Both the position numbers and the translations under genes were made by a program. From Lysobacter sp. K5869 (lineage in GTDB: Bacteria; Pseudomonadota; Gammaproteobacteria; Xanthomonadales; Xanthomonadaceae): a stretch of DNA of 64,000 nt. Within the stretch, counting starts at the first letter, position 1. Every line of letters begins with the position of its first letter. The stretch lies in the NCBI RefSeq assembly GCF_018847975.1, contig NZ_CP072597.1, forward strand, positions 4,255,001-4,319,000. Reading direction: 5' to 3'. Of the stretch, positions 20,684 through 31,800 are shown in pieces. The notes under the pieces were generated by a model. The model searched no databases. It had not been told where the DNA came from and worked only from the letters and a program-made list of their open reading frames with translations.

Positions 20684-22051
20684 TCAGTTGATGCAGCTGT
20701 TGATCGAACCGACCGCCGAGCTGCGGAACAGCGAGTTGCCGTCGATGTAGGCGTAGCCGGTCGGCAGCGCGACGCGCAGATCGGTGCCCGAGGGAACCGG
20801 AGCATAGAACTGCTTGAACAGGTTCTTGAGCGCCGTGGCCTTGGCGCCGTTGCCCGAGTAGTAGGCGCCGACGTAGGTCACCGCGGCGATCGGATAGGCC
20901 GACGAGATCACGGCGTTCGGCGCGACCAGACGCAGGCAGTTGCGCTGCGGAGCCGGGATGGTCGAGGAAACGTCGGCGACGGTGGCGCCGTCGAGAACCT
21001 TGGCCGACAGCAGGCTGGTCGGGGCGATGCTGACCGGAGCCGGAACCGTGTTGCCGTTGACGACGGTGGTGCCGAACTTGGCCGGGTCGTAGCCGTTGAC
21101 CGCGGCGTACATCACGCCCTGGCTCAGCACTTCGGCGATGTCGGCGTAGCCGAACGCGTCGGTGGTGCTCTTGACCTTCGACACCACGCCGTTGTTGCCG
21201 GCCTGGGCCGAGGACGCCGAGTAGTTCGGCAGGGCCAGCGCGGCGGCGGTGGCGTAGCTCTGGTTCGGCTTGAAGAAGTCGGCGGCCAGGCCGAACTTGC
21301 CGTTGCACTGCGCGGCGAGGTAGCTGGTGAAGGCGAACGAGGTGCCGCTGCCTTCCGAACGGTAGACGATGGTGATCGGGTGCGAGCCGGTCAGCGACAG
21401 GCCCAGACGCGAGTCGGTCCAATCCTTGATGTCGCCGGCGAAGATGCGGCACACCTGCTCGGTGTTCAGCGCGACCGAGGTCAGGCCGCCGACGGTGTCC
21501 TTGAACGGCAGGGCGATGGCGCCGGCCAGGGCCGGGATCTGCACGATCGCGCTGCGGGTCGAGGACATATTGGTGATGAAGGTGCTGTAGTCGGCGGTGC
21601 TGATCGGCGCGTCGGTGCCGATGAAGTCCGGAGCCGACTGGCCGGTGGCGGCGCTGAAGCCGGCGATGCCGGCCGGCGAGCAAGCGCCGTTGGCGAACAC
21701 GCCGTCGTTGTTCAGCACCTTCTTGCCGGTGCCGCTGCCGGTCTGGCAGTAGGACACGCCGTCGGTCCCGTAACGGGTCAGGAAGTCCTTGAACACCGGG
21801 GTCTTGCCGCCGGTGGAGTTGCCGAACGCGGCGACGCTGAAGGTGACCGCCGGGAAGGTGCTGGTGGTCGGGGTGGCGGTTTCGCGCGACAGCTTAGCGA
21901 CCGGCGAGGTGCTGTTGTACAGGTCGCCGACGTAGGCCGGAGCCGGGAAGGTGGCGCCGCCGCCGTACAGATCGGCCGCGTTGGCCGAACCGGCGAAGAC
22001 CAGGACAGCAGTGGCGGCCAGCAGGCCGGCATGAAGCTTGTTGCGATGCAC
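20684..22051 (-). CDS. PstS-like periplasmic phosphate-binding protein
   Basis: This 455-residue secreted protein has a signal peptide (LLAATAVLVFAGSANA) followed by ADLYGGGATFPAPAY. The GGGAT-P start of the mature chain is typical of PstS and DING phosphate-binding proteins of the type 2 periplasmic-binding fold. Further segments such as IGTDAPIS, ITIVYRSEGSGTSFAF and GYADIAEVLSQG fit the phosphate-contacting loops. It starts at GTG 22051, with AAAGGAG seven bases upstream. No pstCAB genes are adjacent, so it may be a stand-alone secreted binder rather than a transporter subunit. It converges on the small secreted gene and shares its terminator. Confidence 0.85.
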   Translation of the reverse strand: MHRNKLHAGLLAATAVLVFAGSANAADLYGGGATFPAPAYVGDLYNSTSPVAKLSRETATPTTSTFPAVTFSVAAFGNSTGGKTPVFKDFLTRYGTDGVSYCQTGSGTGKKVLNNDGVFANGACSPAGIAGFSAATGQSAPDFIGTDAPISTADYSTFITNMSSTRSAIVQIPALAGAIALPFKDTVGGLTSVALNTEQVCRIFAGDIKDWTDSRLGLSLTGSHPITIVYRSEGSGTSFAFTSYLAAQCNGKFGLAADFFKPNQSYATAAALALPNYSASSAQAGNNGVVSKVKSTTDAFGYADIAEVLSQGVMYAAVNGYDPAKFGTTVVNGNTVPAPVSIAPTSLLSAKVLDGATVADVSSTIPAPQRNCLRLVAPNAVISSAYPIAAVTYVGAYYSGNGAKATALKNLFKQFYAPVPSGTDLRVALPTGYAYIDGNSLFRSSAVGSINSCIN

Positions 22052-22810
22052 GAGACGTCTCCTTTGAGGTTGCGGGCACGGCGCCCGCGGGATCAATCCG
22101 ATCGATTCCTATGCAATGCGCCGACGCGCGGCTCGAACGAGGCGGTGTCGGAGCGGCGCCAGGATGGGCGCGGCGTGTGCAAGCGCAACGACCATGCGGG
22201 TAAGTATTTATTACATGCCTCAAGTGATTCAGCGGCGTGGATTTAGCTCGATGTCAGTCGTGTTTTCGTAGTCGATGCGAAGGTTTTGTGTCGGTGCGAA
22301 GCGCATCGATTACATAGATGACAGCGCTGTCGCGCACTGCGTCACGGCCATGAACGATGAGTCCATGACGGCGTTGCGACGCGTTTCAACTGTCATGTGC
22401 GGCGAAATGCGCGCAGGTTTCGTGTGCGCATCGACGGCGCGAAGGGCTCGCAATCGGCATTGCGAAAGTCGTGCGTGGTTCTCATCGGTTCGCAGCGTCG
22501 TGGAGACTCTTCGACATTAGAGATCGATGCGGCGATGCGCGCGTTCGTCTTCACCTTGCTTAGTGCGCGAACAGCGGCGCGCCCGCGTCGGGCGATACCG
22601 GAAGAAAATCGCTCGCAGCGCATGGCGCGACATCCGCGCTCCCCGCGCTGGATGCGCGAGCCGCATGCGAACTGAAGACGCTAAACGGCCGACGGTCGAA
22701 CCGACGCGCCGAAGTCGTCGGAGCTCCGCGTCGTTCGGGGGACGGCATTCATCGATGCGAGGGCGATTCGTGAGACTCGGCGTCCTCGCCCCGCACGCAT
22801 CGCCCCAAAA
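22052..22810. other. Gene-free region between the PstS-like gene and the exoprotein terminator
   Basis: These 759 bases contain no protein-like frame. GC is lower than in the neighbouring genes, with many GCGCGA/TCGCGC words. Seen here are a perfect 12-base palindrome GACAGCGCTGTC at 22320-22331, ATGACAG at 22318-22324 and CTGTCAT at 22390-22396, which resemble single Pho-box half-sites. The promoter of the PstS-like gene must lie at the low-coordinate side. Confidence 0.5.
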
Positions 22811-22842
22811 CGAACGGGGCGGCCCAGCGGCCGCCCCGTTCG
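22806..22842 (-). terminator. Rho-independent terminator of the giant exoprotein gene
   Basis: A 13-base perfect stem CGAACGGGGCGGC/GCCGCCCCGTTCG has a 6-base loop and TTTT on the minus-strand 3' side. It lies 25 bases beyond the stop at 22867. Confidence 0.9.
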
Positions 22843-22866
22843 ACTGCGATCCTGCTCAACCCTTCG

Positions 22867-25800
22867 TCAAGGCGCGTTCGCGCACCGCGGGTCGTTGACG
22901 CCGCACTGACCGAACCCGATCACCTGCACCGAAATCACCGCCGGCAGATCGCGCCCGCCCATCGCCGGACGTTTCTCGGCCATCTGCTCGGCCACCGAGT
23001 TCACCCCCGCGTTCGCCGACGAGGCCGCGCTCAGCGCGCCGGTGTCGACGTTGCGCGCGACCGGGATGCCGAGGGATTCGCCATCGACCTGGATGTTGTC
23101 GGCGTTGGCGATGGTCTGCGCGGCGACGATCAGGTTGCCGCCGATGCGGATGCCCGCGTCGCCGGCGTCGATGGTGCCCCGCGGCGCCACCAGCACCGCG
23201 TCGCCGGCCTTGCCGCCGGTCGCGGTCTGCAGGGTCGCGATGCCGGCGCCGGTGACGAGGCCGCGCGCGTCGATGCGGCAGTACTGGTCCACGTCGCAGA
23301 CGTAGCGCACCGGCGGTTTGTCCGAAGAAGTCTTGGCGCCCTTGCCGGCGTTGATGTCGCCGTTGGAGCTCCAGATCGTCAGATCGCCGCCGCGCTGGGT
23401 GAAGATGCGGCTCTGCGCGAGCAGCACGCTGCGGTCGGTGAAGATGCCGATGTCGCCGACATCCAGCGTCAACACGCCCTGCTGGTTGGGGCCGATCACG
23501 GTCTCGCCGCGGTTGTTGGTCACCAGCGGCGGCGCAGCCACGCTGCCGACCAACAATTCGCCGCCCGGCCCGAGGATGCGCACGTCGCCGCCCTGCTGGG
23601 TCTGCAAGGTCGAACCGCGCATGTCCAGGCGGCCGGTCGCCACCGGCGCATCGGCGCCGTTGGCGCCGCCGTCGAGGCGATTGGCGGTGTAGCCCAGCGC
23701 CGACGGGAACAAAGTGTTGATCGCGCGATAACCGGCGGCGTACTTGCCGAACTCGGGGCTGGCCGGGTTCTTGTTGTCGCGGCCGGCGCGTTCGAGCAGG
23801 TCCAGGAACACACGGTCGGCCAAGCGCTGCTGCACCGCTTCGGGCAGCTGCGCGAACTCGGCCCAGGCTTGCTGCGGCGACAGCTCGCCGCCATCGCTTC
23901 CGGCGTCGCGGCGCTGCTGGCGCACGTAGTCGGCCAACCAGGCGCGATACGCCGCCGATTCCTCGCCGGCCGGATCGAGATAGCGCGCGGCGAACGCGCG
24001 CGTGTCGATGCCCGGCGCCACGCCGAAGCGCACCACCAAGTCGGCGCCGTCGTAACCCAATCCCGCGTTGTCGCGATTGCCGATGGTGCGGATACCGCCG
24101 CCCTCGGCGCGCAGCTGGTTGAACGCGTAGGCCTCGTTGGCCGAAGTGAACGGCCCCAGGTCGCGCCCGGCCTGGATTTCGAAGCTGCCCGGCCCGCCCA
24201 GTTCCAGCCAACCGTAGCGGCTGACCCGCCCGGAAATGCTGCGGCCCAGCGGACGGTCGTACAGATCGCGCCCGGCCAGCACGCGCGTGGCGTCGCTGGC
24301 GCGATAGTTCTGCCCGCGCAAATCCAGATCGACGATGTCGCGGCCGGCGCGGATCGTCGCCGGCTTGGGCAGATCCAAGGTCAGCGTGTTGAAGCTCTGC
24401 CGCTGATCCGGCAAACCGTTGACGATGTCGCCGAGCGCGTAGATCCGCACCGGCTCGCGGTCGTCGCGGTGCAGGTTGGCGCGCTGGTCGCGGCCGGGCG
24501 CGAACACGTCCACGCGCGAGAAATCGAACGCGGTCGCTTCCGGCAGGCTCGACAGCGGCTGCAGCGGCGACGGCATCCACGACGGATCGATATCGAGCAG
24601 CCGCAGCGTATCCAGGCGCGGGTACTGCTCCGAATACAGCAGCACGTCGCCGCCCGCGAGCAGGCTCAAACCGCCGGTGGCCGAGGGGAACAGTTGCCCG
24701 CCGTTGCGCACGCTGACGTCGCCGGCGATCGCGATCAGGCTGACCGAACTCGGCAGCACCTGCGCGAACAAGGAGTTGCTGCCGATGTTGTACGGCGACT
24801 GCGGCCGCCCCGCATCGCGCGCGCCGTAGCCGAACAGCGCATCGCCCAGCGACAGGCTGCCGAGCTGCACGTCGCCGGTGACCGAGGTCGCCGCGAACGA
24901 GGCGTTCGCGCCGAAGCGCTGCGAATCGACTTCGCGTTCGCTCAGGCGCGCGTACGACGGGTTGAGCACGCGGCCGATATCGACGTCGCCGGCGGCGCTG
25001 GCGCGCCATTGCGCGTCCTGCATCGCCAGGATCGGCGCTACCGACGAGGTCATCGTCGAGACCGAGGTCGAAATGTTCTCGATGTACACCGGCACGCTGA
25101 GATCGTAGGACGAGCCGATGCGCCCGCCGGCGGTGAGCGCGCCCGCGCCCTTGGACACGAAGAAGTCGCCGCCGAGCACGTCGCGCCCGGCGTTGGCGAT
25201 CAAGTCGCCGCCGCCGAACTGGCGCAGGCCGCCGGCGCCGTCGCGCATCCACGTGGTCGGCGAGGACGCCGACACTTCGATCAGATCGCGCCCCGCATCC
25301 AGGCGGATGTCGCCGCCGACGCTGAGCAAGCCCTGGGCGAAGGCGCCGAAATTGATCGAGGTCGACAGCGTGCGCCCGTCGTCGGTCGAGATCGTGTTGC
25401 CGGTCTGCATCCACGGCCACCAGTACTGGACCAGATAGGTACCGGCGACGCCGCTGCGGCGGCCGTCGCTGTCGCGGATCTGACGGTTGCCGACGATGTC
25501 GCGGCCGGCGCGCAGGCTGAGGTCGCCGGCCGCTTCCGGCGTCACCGCGCCGGTCACCGCGATCAGCGCGCCGTTGAGGTTCTGCGGCGAACCCGCGCCT
25601 TCCACGCGCGGCCGCGAGGTGTCGGCGCGGGTGCCCTCGCCCGGACGGCCGGCGGTGTAGACGCTGGCCGGCGCGTCGCGGTCGGCGAAGCGCACGTCGC
25701 GCGCGGCGACCAGTTCGATTTCGCCGGTGCCGGTGCGCAGCACGTTCGGCAGCAGCAGATCGCTCTGGCCGTTCTTGCGCAGCGTGGTGTGGCCGTCGAA

Positions 25801-28800
25801 GACGATGTCGGCCGCGCCACTGCCGGCGCGGTCGGGCGCGACGCTGGCGAAATCGGCGCCGGCGACGAAGCGATAGCGGCTGCTATCGCCGCCGAACAGT
25901 TGCTGTTCCAGCCACGGCGTCGGCCGCTCGGCGCTGGCTTGCAGGCTCGGCGTGCGGTCGGCGGCGGGCGGCACAGGGCCGAGCACCGGCAAGTACGGCG
26001 TCCACGTCATCGGCGGCAGCTCGCCGTTGGCGACGCGGTTGGCCAGATCCAACACGTAGCCGCGATAACGTTCCAGATAGCCGGCGTAATCGCCCGGCCC
26101 GGTCGGCGGCGCCGGCTCGGCGATGCCCGCGTCGCCGACGCCGGCGATGGAGATCAGCAGATCGATGAAGCCCATCAGCGAAGTGCCCGGGCCGACGATG
26201 CCGTCGAGCGCGCTGTCGGGACGGGTCATCATCCCGAACAGTTCGTCGTACTGGCCGTAGTACTGGCCGGATTCGTCGTTGGGATCGTACTGCGGCGGCT
26301 CGGGCAGGAACGCCAGCGAATCGGGCATCGACGGCGGCGTGTTCTGCAGCCATTGGTTGCGCGCGCCGACCGAACCGTCGTAAGTGCCGACCGCGCCGCT
26401 GCCAGCGGCGTTGTAGTTGTAGAAGCCGTCGCTGATGCTGGCGGCGATCTGCAGATCGCCGGCCGCGCGCAAGGTCAGCACCGGCGCAGCGCCCTGGTAG
26501 CGGAAGTCCGGCGCGTTGCGGTCGCCGGAGTTCAAGTTCCAATTCGTCAGCACGCGGATCGCGCCGCCGTCGCGGGACGCATCGGGGTTCTGCAACTCGA
26601 TGCCCGGACGCGCGCGGAAATTGGCGATGCCGGCGAACCGCTCGCCGAAGGCGAAGCCCGGATTCTGGGCGAAGCGCATCAGCGTGCCGGCTTCGTGCTT
26701 GACGCCGTCGCCGTCGATGTAGCCGTAGAAGCCCTGGTGCGCGGCGTTGGCCGCGTCCGGGGTGAAGTAATGGGTCTTGAGGTAAGTCGCGAGTTGCTCC
26801 GGCGTCTGCGGCGCGGCCAGTTCGGCGCCGCTGGCGTCGCGCCACGTTCCGGCCACCAGCTTGCCGTCGGCGCCGTACCAGCCGGCCGGATCGACGATGC
26901 CGTCGAAATGGCGCTCGGGATGCGCGGGATCGACCGCATCGGCCGCGCTCCACACCGCATAGGCTTCCAGGCCGACTTCGCGCGCGCCGACGATCGCGGC
27001 GGGACTGTCGATCACGACGTTGACGTCGCCGCCGACCAACAGCGGCGCGCGCAGCTCGACCTTGCCGCCCGACAAGCCGCCGGCGCTGCCGCCGCGCACG
27101 TCGATCAACGCGTCGCGGCCGATGCGGATGACGCCGGCCGCGTCGCTGAGCACGTTCTGATAACCGTAATCGGCGTTGAGCGTGCCGTCGCTGCGCCCGC
27201 CGGTGCCGATGCGCACGGTGCCGCCGCGCTTGTCGGCGGCGCTGCCGTTGGCGAGCAGGCGGCCTTGCAGCTCCACGCCGTGGCGGCCGTACAACTCGAT
27301 GCGGCCGCCTGCGCTGCCGGAGGCGTCGATGTCGCCGAGCACGCGCACGTTGCCGTTGGCCGCGTCGCGCAGCAGCGCGTCCGCGCCGCCGTCGGCGATC
27401 AGGCTGACCTCGCGCGCCTTCAGGGTTTGCCCGGCGCTGAGCTGCAAGTTGCCGGCGCGGCTGCGCACCGAGACGCTGCGGTCGATGCCGCTTTGCGCCA
27501 AACGCTGCGCCAGCGCGTCCAGGTCCAGCGCCGAGCCGCTGTCGAGTTCGATCCGGCCGCCCTGCCCCTTCGGCGCCGCGCCCTTGAGCGTGCCGTCGAG
27601 CGCGATCGCGCCTTGCGCCGCGAGCAGGCGCAGTTCGCCGGCATCGCCGCCGCCGGCCGCGGCGGACACGTCCAGGCCCGCGCCGGAGGCCAGCGCGATC
27701 CCGCCGCGTTCGGCGCGCAATTCGATGCGGCCGCCCGGCGCGTACACCGGCTGATCGAAGATCGCCTTCGGCAGCGCCGACACGTCGATAGCGCTGCCGG
27801 CGTCCAGGCGCACGTCGCCTTGGGTCGCGACCAAACTCGCGCGGCCGGAGTTGGCGCGGATCAGCGCGCTGCCGGTCACGCTGGCGCCGCGCAATTCCAG
27901 CGCGCCGCCTTGCGGCCGCGCCGCGTCGCCCGCGGCCTCGCCCACGCGCGCCAACACGATCGCGCCGCCGCTGCGCAGGCTTTGTTCGGCGCCGCCCTCG
28001 GCCTGGATCAACGGCGCTTGCAGGCGCAGATCGGCGGCGCCGAAATCGACGCTTCCGCGACCACCGGCGGAAATCTGCTTGCCGGCGTCGACCGACACCT
28101 TGTCGAATCCGGCGAACTGCGAATCGCCGCCGGTGAAGGCGACCGCGTCGCCGCGCAGTTCGAGCGCGCCGGCGCCGGCCGGCGCGTCGCCGGCCGGGCC
28201 GCCCTGCACGCCCAATTCGTTGCCCAGGCTCAAACGCTGCGCGCGCAGGCGCACGCGGCCGCCGTCGCCGCCGAAGCGGCGCGCGCTGAGGTTGAGTTCG
28301 CGGTCGCTGTCGACTTCGATGTCGCCGTAGAACGCCATTTCGCCGTAGCTGCGCAGGCTGACCCGCTGCGCCTGACCGAACTGCGCGAGCGTGTTGCGGC
28401 CGACCACGAAGCCGTCGTAGTCCGCGTTCGGATCGGCGCTGAACACCACGCGCCCGCTGCTGGCCTGGATGTCGCGGCCGGCGAGCACCGCGCTGGCGTC
28501 GACGCGGGCGTTGCCCGAAGCATCGAGCATCAGCGCCGCGCCGCCGTCCACGCGCGCGCCAGCGCCGATGTCGAGCAGGCCGCGCGATTGCGCGAACGCC
28601 GGCAAGCCGCGGCGCTGCAGCGTCGCCGCGCCGGCGTTGGACACGCGCAGCAGCGCGCCGTCGCCGCTGATCGCCGGGCGGTTGCTGGCGGCATCGGCGT
28701 TCTGGCCGACGCTGAGTTGCAGATCGCCAGCGCCGGCCAGCGCGCCGCGCGCCTGGATCACGCTGCCGTCTTCCAGGCGCACGCCCTGGCTGCCGTCGCC

Positions 28801-31800
28801 GGCTTTCGCGACCAGCACGATTTCCGGGCCTTGCAGCGGCGAGGCGGCGTCGTTGGACACCAGCACGTCGCGCGCGCGCACCGAGATCGCGGTGCCGTCG
28901 CTACCGCGTTCGCGCACGCCGCCGATCAACAGGCTGCCGGCGCCGAGCGCGCTGAGCTGGCCGGCGTCGAGCTGCACGTAGCCCTCGCGCGCGGCTTGGT
29001 TGCGGCCGCGGATCTGGATCGCGTCGGCGACCAGATCGATCTGCGCGGCCGCGCCGCCGTCGGCGGCGGCCACGTCCAAACGCGCGGCCAGTTCCAGCGC
29101 GCGCTGCGCGCTGAGCACCAGCTGGCCGCCGTCGCGCGGCAGCTGCGGCGCGAAGCGCCCGGCCTTGCTCGCTTGTTCGGAGAAGAACTTGTTGGCGCGG
29201 CTGAGCTGGTACTGCGAGTACTGGCCCCACACCGCCGCCGACTGCACGTCGAACAGTTGCGAACGCGCCTCGCGCGCGCCGCTGAGCGCATCGACGTAGT
29301 AACCGGCGACGCGGTGGGTGCCGTCGGGCGCGGTCAGATTCTGGCTCGCCAGCGCGTCCTGGCCGCCGCTGCGCTGGACCACGCGGAACGCGCCCGGCAG
29401 GGTCGCGTAACGGCCCGGCAGCAAGGTGTAGACGCCGTCGGCCAGCCCCGGCACGCCGGACAGATACACCGACTTGCCGACTTGCCCGCCGCCCGCGCCT
29501 TGGCTCAGCAGCGGATCGCTCGCCGCCAGCGGCGACTGCGCGCCCGGCACGATCGCGTAGACCTCGCGCGCATCGGGATACAGCGAGGCGCGCGTGCCGC
29601 TGCCGCCGTCGGCGTAGCTGACCGCGTAAGTCGACAACAGATCGCGGCTGCCGCCGGTGCCGGCCACCCATTCGAAGGCTTGCAGATCGCCGCCGCCGGA
29701 CAGATCGACGCGCGCGCCGTCCTGCAGCGCCAGTTCGGCGCCGTCGAGCGAGATGCGCTTGAGCGGCGGCGCGGTCAGGCGCTGCTCGACGTCGTTGCCG
29801 TCCCACTGCAGCGAATCCACGGTCTTGCCGTAGGGCAGCACGCGGCCGTCGAGCGAGACCGAGGTGAGGCTGCCCGGCGCCAGCGTCACCTTGCGGGTCG
29901 GGGTCAGCGCGAGCTGGTTGAACAGCGCGCGCGTGGCCGGGTCGTCGGCGTTGGCCGCGCCGAGCACGATCTGCCCGGCCGGCGCGCGCAGGGTGCCGGC
30001 CTGCTCGATTTGGGTCGCGTCCAGCAGCAGCTGGCCGCCGGCCGACAGCGGCAGCGCCGCCGCGTTGCCGTTGCCGGCGATGCGGATCGAGGTATCGGCG
30101 CGCTGGCCGCCCGCGTCCTTGGCGCCGAGCGCGCGCACGATGAAGGTCTCGCCGGTGGCCGGATACAACTGCGCGGCGCGGAACGACAAATCGCCGCCGG
30201 TCAACAGTTCGCCCGGCACCCGCCGCACTTCGTTGGCGATGGTCGCGCTCTGGTATTCGTTGGGCGTATGGAAACGGATGTCGCCGCGGCTGTCGAACGA
30301 GGCGTCGGCGAAATTGCGCAGCGCCACGCGGCCGCCGATGTCGATGAAGCCGGCTTCGACGCTGAGCGTCGCCGCGCCGGGCTGGCCCGGCTCCGCCAGC
30401 GCGACCGCGGCGTCGCCGCCGAGCCCTTGCAGCGAGACATAGGCCGAACGCAGGCGCGCCGCGCCGCGCTCGCCGCCGGCCTGGAACGCGCGCGCGTTGA
30501 TCATCAGCGCGCGCGCCGGCGACAGCGTCACCTCGCCGTCGAACACCACCGGTACCACGCCGGGGCCGCGGATCAGGCCGTCTTCGCCGATCCCGACCAA
30601 CACGGTGTCGATGCCCGAACCGTCGAGTGCATCGGCCTGGAAATGCATCGTGCCCGAAGGCTGGCTGCGTCCCGGCTCGATTACGCCGCCCGCGCGCGCG
30701 GCCGCGTCGAGCCGGCTGCCGCTTTGATAGAACACGATCTGCGACGTCGCCAGCGGCGCGCGGCCGCCGCCGAGATCGAGCGGCCGCACGCTCTGCGCGG
30801 TCAGCAATTGCACGCTGCCGCCGCGCGCCTGCGCGTCGCCGCCGGCGGCCTGGATGCGGCCGTCGAAGAACAAGCCGCCCGCGGCGGCCAGCACCAGCTC
30901 GCCGCCGTCGCTCCAGACCGCGCGCGGCTGCAGCGGCGCTTGTCCCAGCGAGCCGCCGTCGGCCGGCAGATCGAACATCGCGCGGCCGCCGGACAGATCC
31001 AGACGCGCGCCCTGCTCCACCACCACGTAACCGCCGTCGTTGCTCAGGCGGATGCGCCCGCCGTCGAGCACCTTGCCGTCGCGCGGCGCGGCGCCGCCGT
31101 TCGGCAGCGGCGTCTCGAACGGATTGAGCAAGGCGACGCCGGACACGTCGAGCACGGCGTCCGCGCCGACCCACACCGATTTGTCCGCGCGCCAGTAATC
31201 CACTTGCGAGGGGCTGTGCGACGGCGACAGCGCGTTGCTCGAGGTGTCGCCCGACAGATCGATGCTGCCGCCGTGCGCGACCACCGAACCCAGCACGGTG
31301 AGCTGCCCGCGCGAGCCCAGGCGCACCGCGCCGCCGGCGTCCACTTGCACCTGCGCGCCGCGCCCCAGAGTCAACGTGTCGCGTATCGCGTCCACGCCCG
31401 GCACGTTCTGCAAGGTGCGGCCGGTCGCCGCGCCGGCTTCGAGGAAGAAGTCGGCGGCGTCGCGGTGGTAATCGTCGAGCCGGCCGAACGCGCCGTAGCG
31501 GCCGGCACCGCTCGCGTCGAGACCGGCGTAGAGATCGCCGCCGCTGCGCAGTTCGCGCAGCGCGTCGAGGTCGGGCAGGAAGTTGCGCTGCGACACGCTC
31601 AGCGGCGTGCCCGCGAGGATGCGCGCGTCGTGACGCGCGACCAGATCGTAGGCGCCGAAGTCGCCGTCGCGGAAGAAGCCCGCGTCCAGGCGCAGGGTGC
31701 GCGCATCGGCGGCGAGCGCATCGCCCGCCGCTGCGCCGATCAGGATGTCGCGCGCGTGCAGGCTCAGCGTGCCGCCGCCGGCGAGGCCGCCGCCGCGCAG

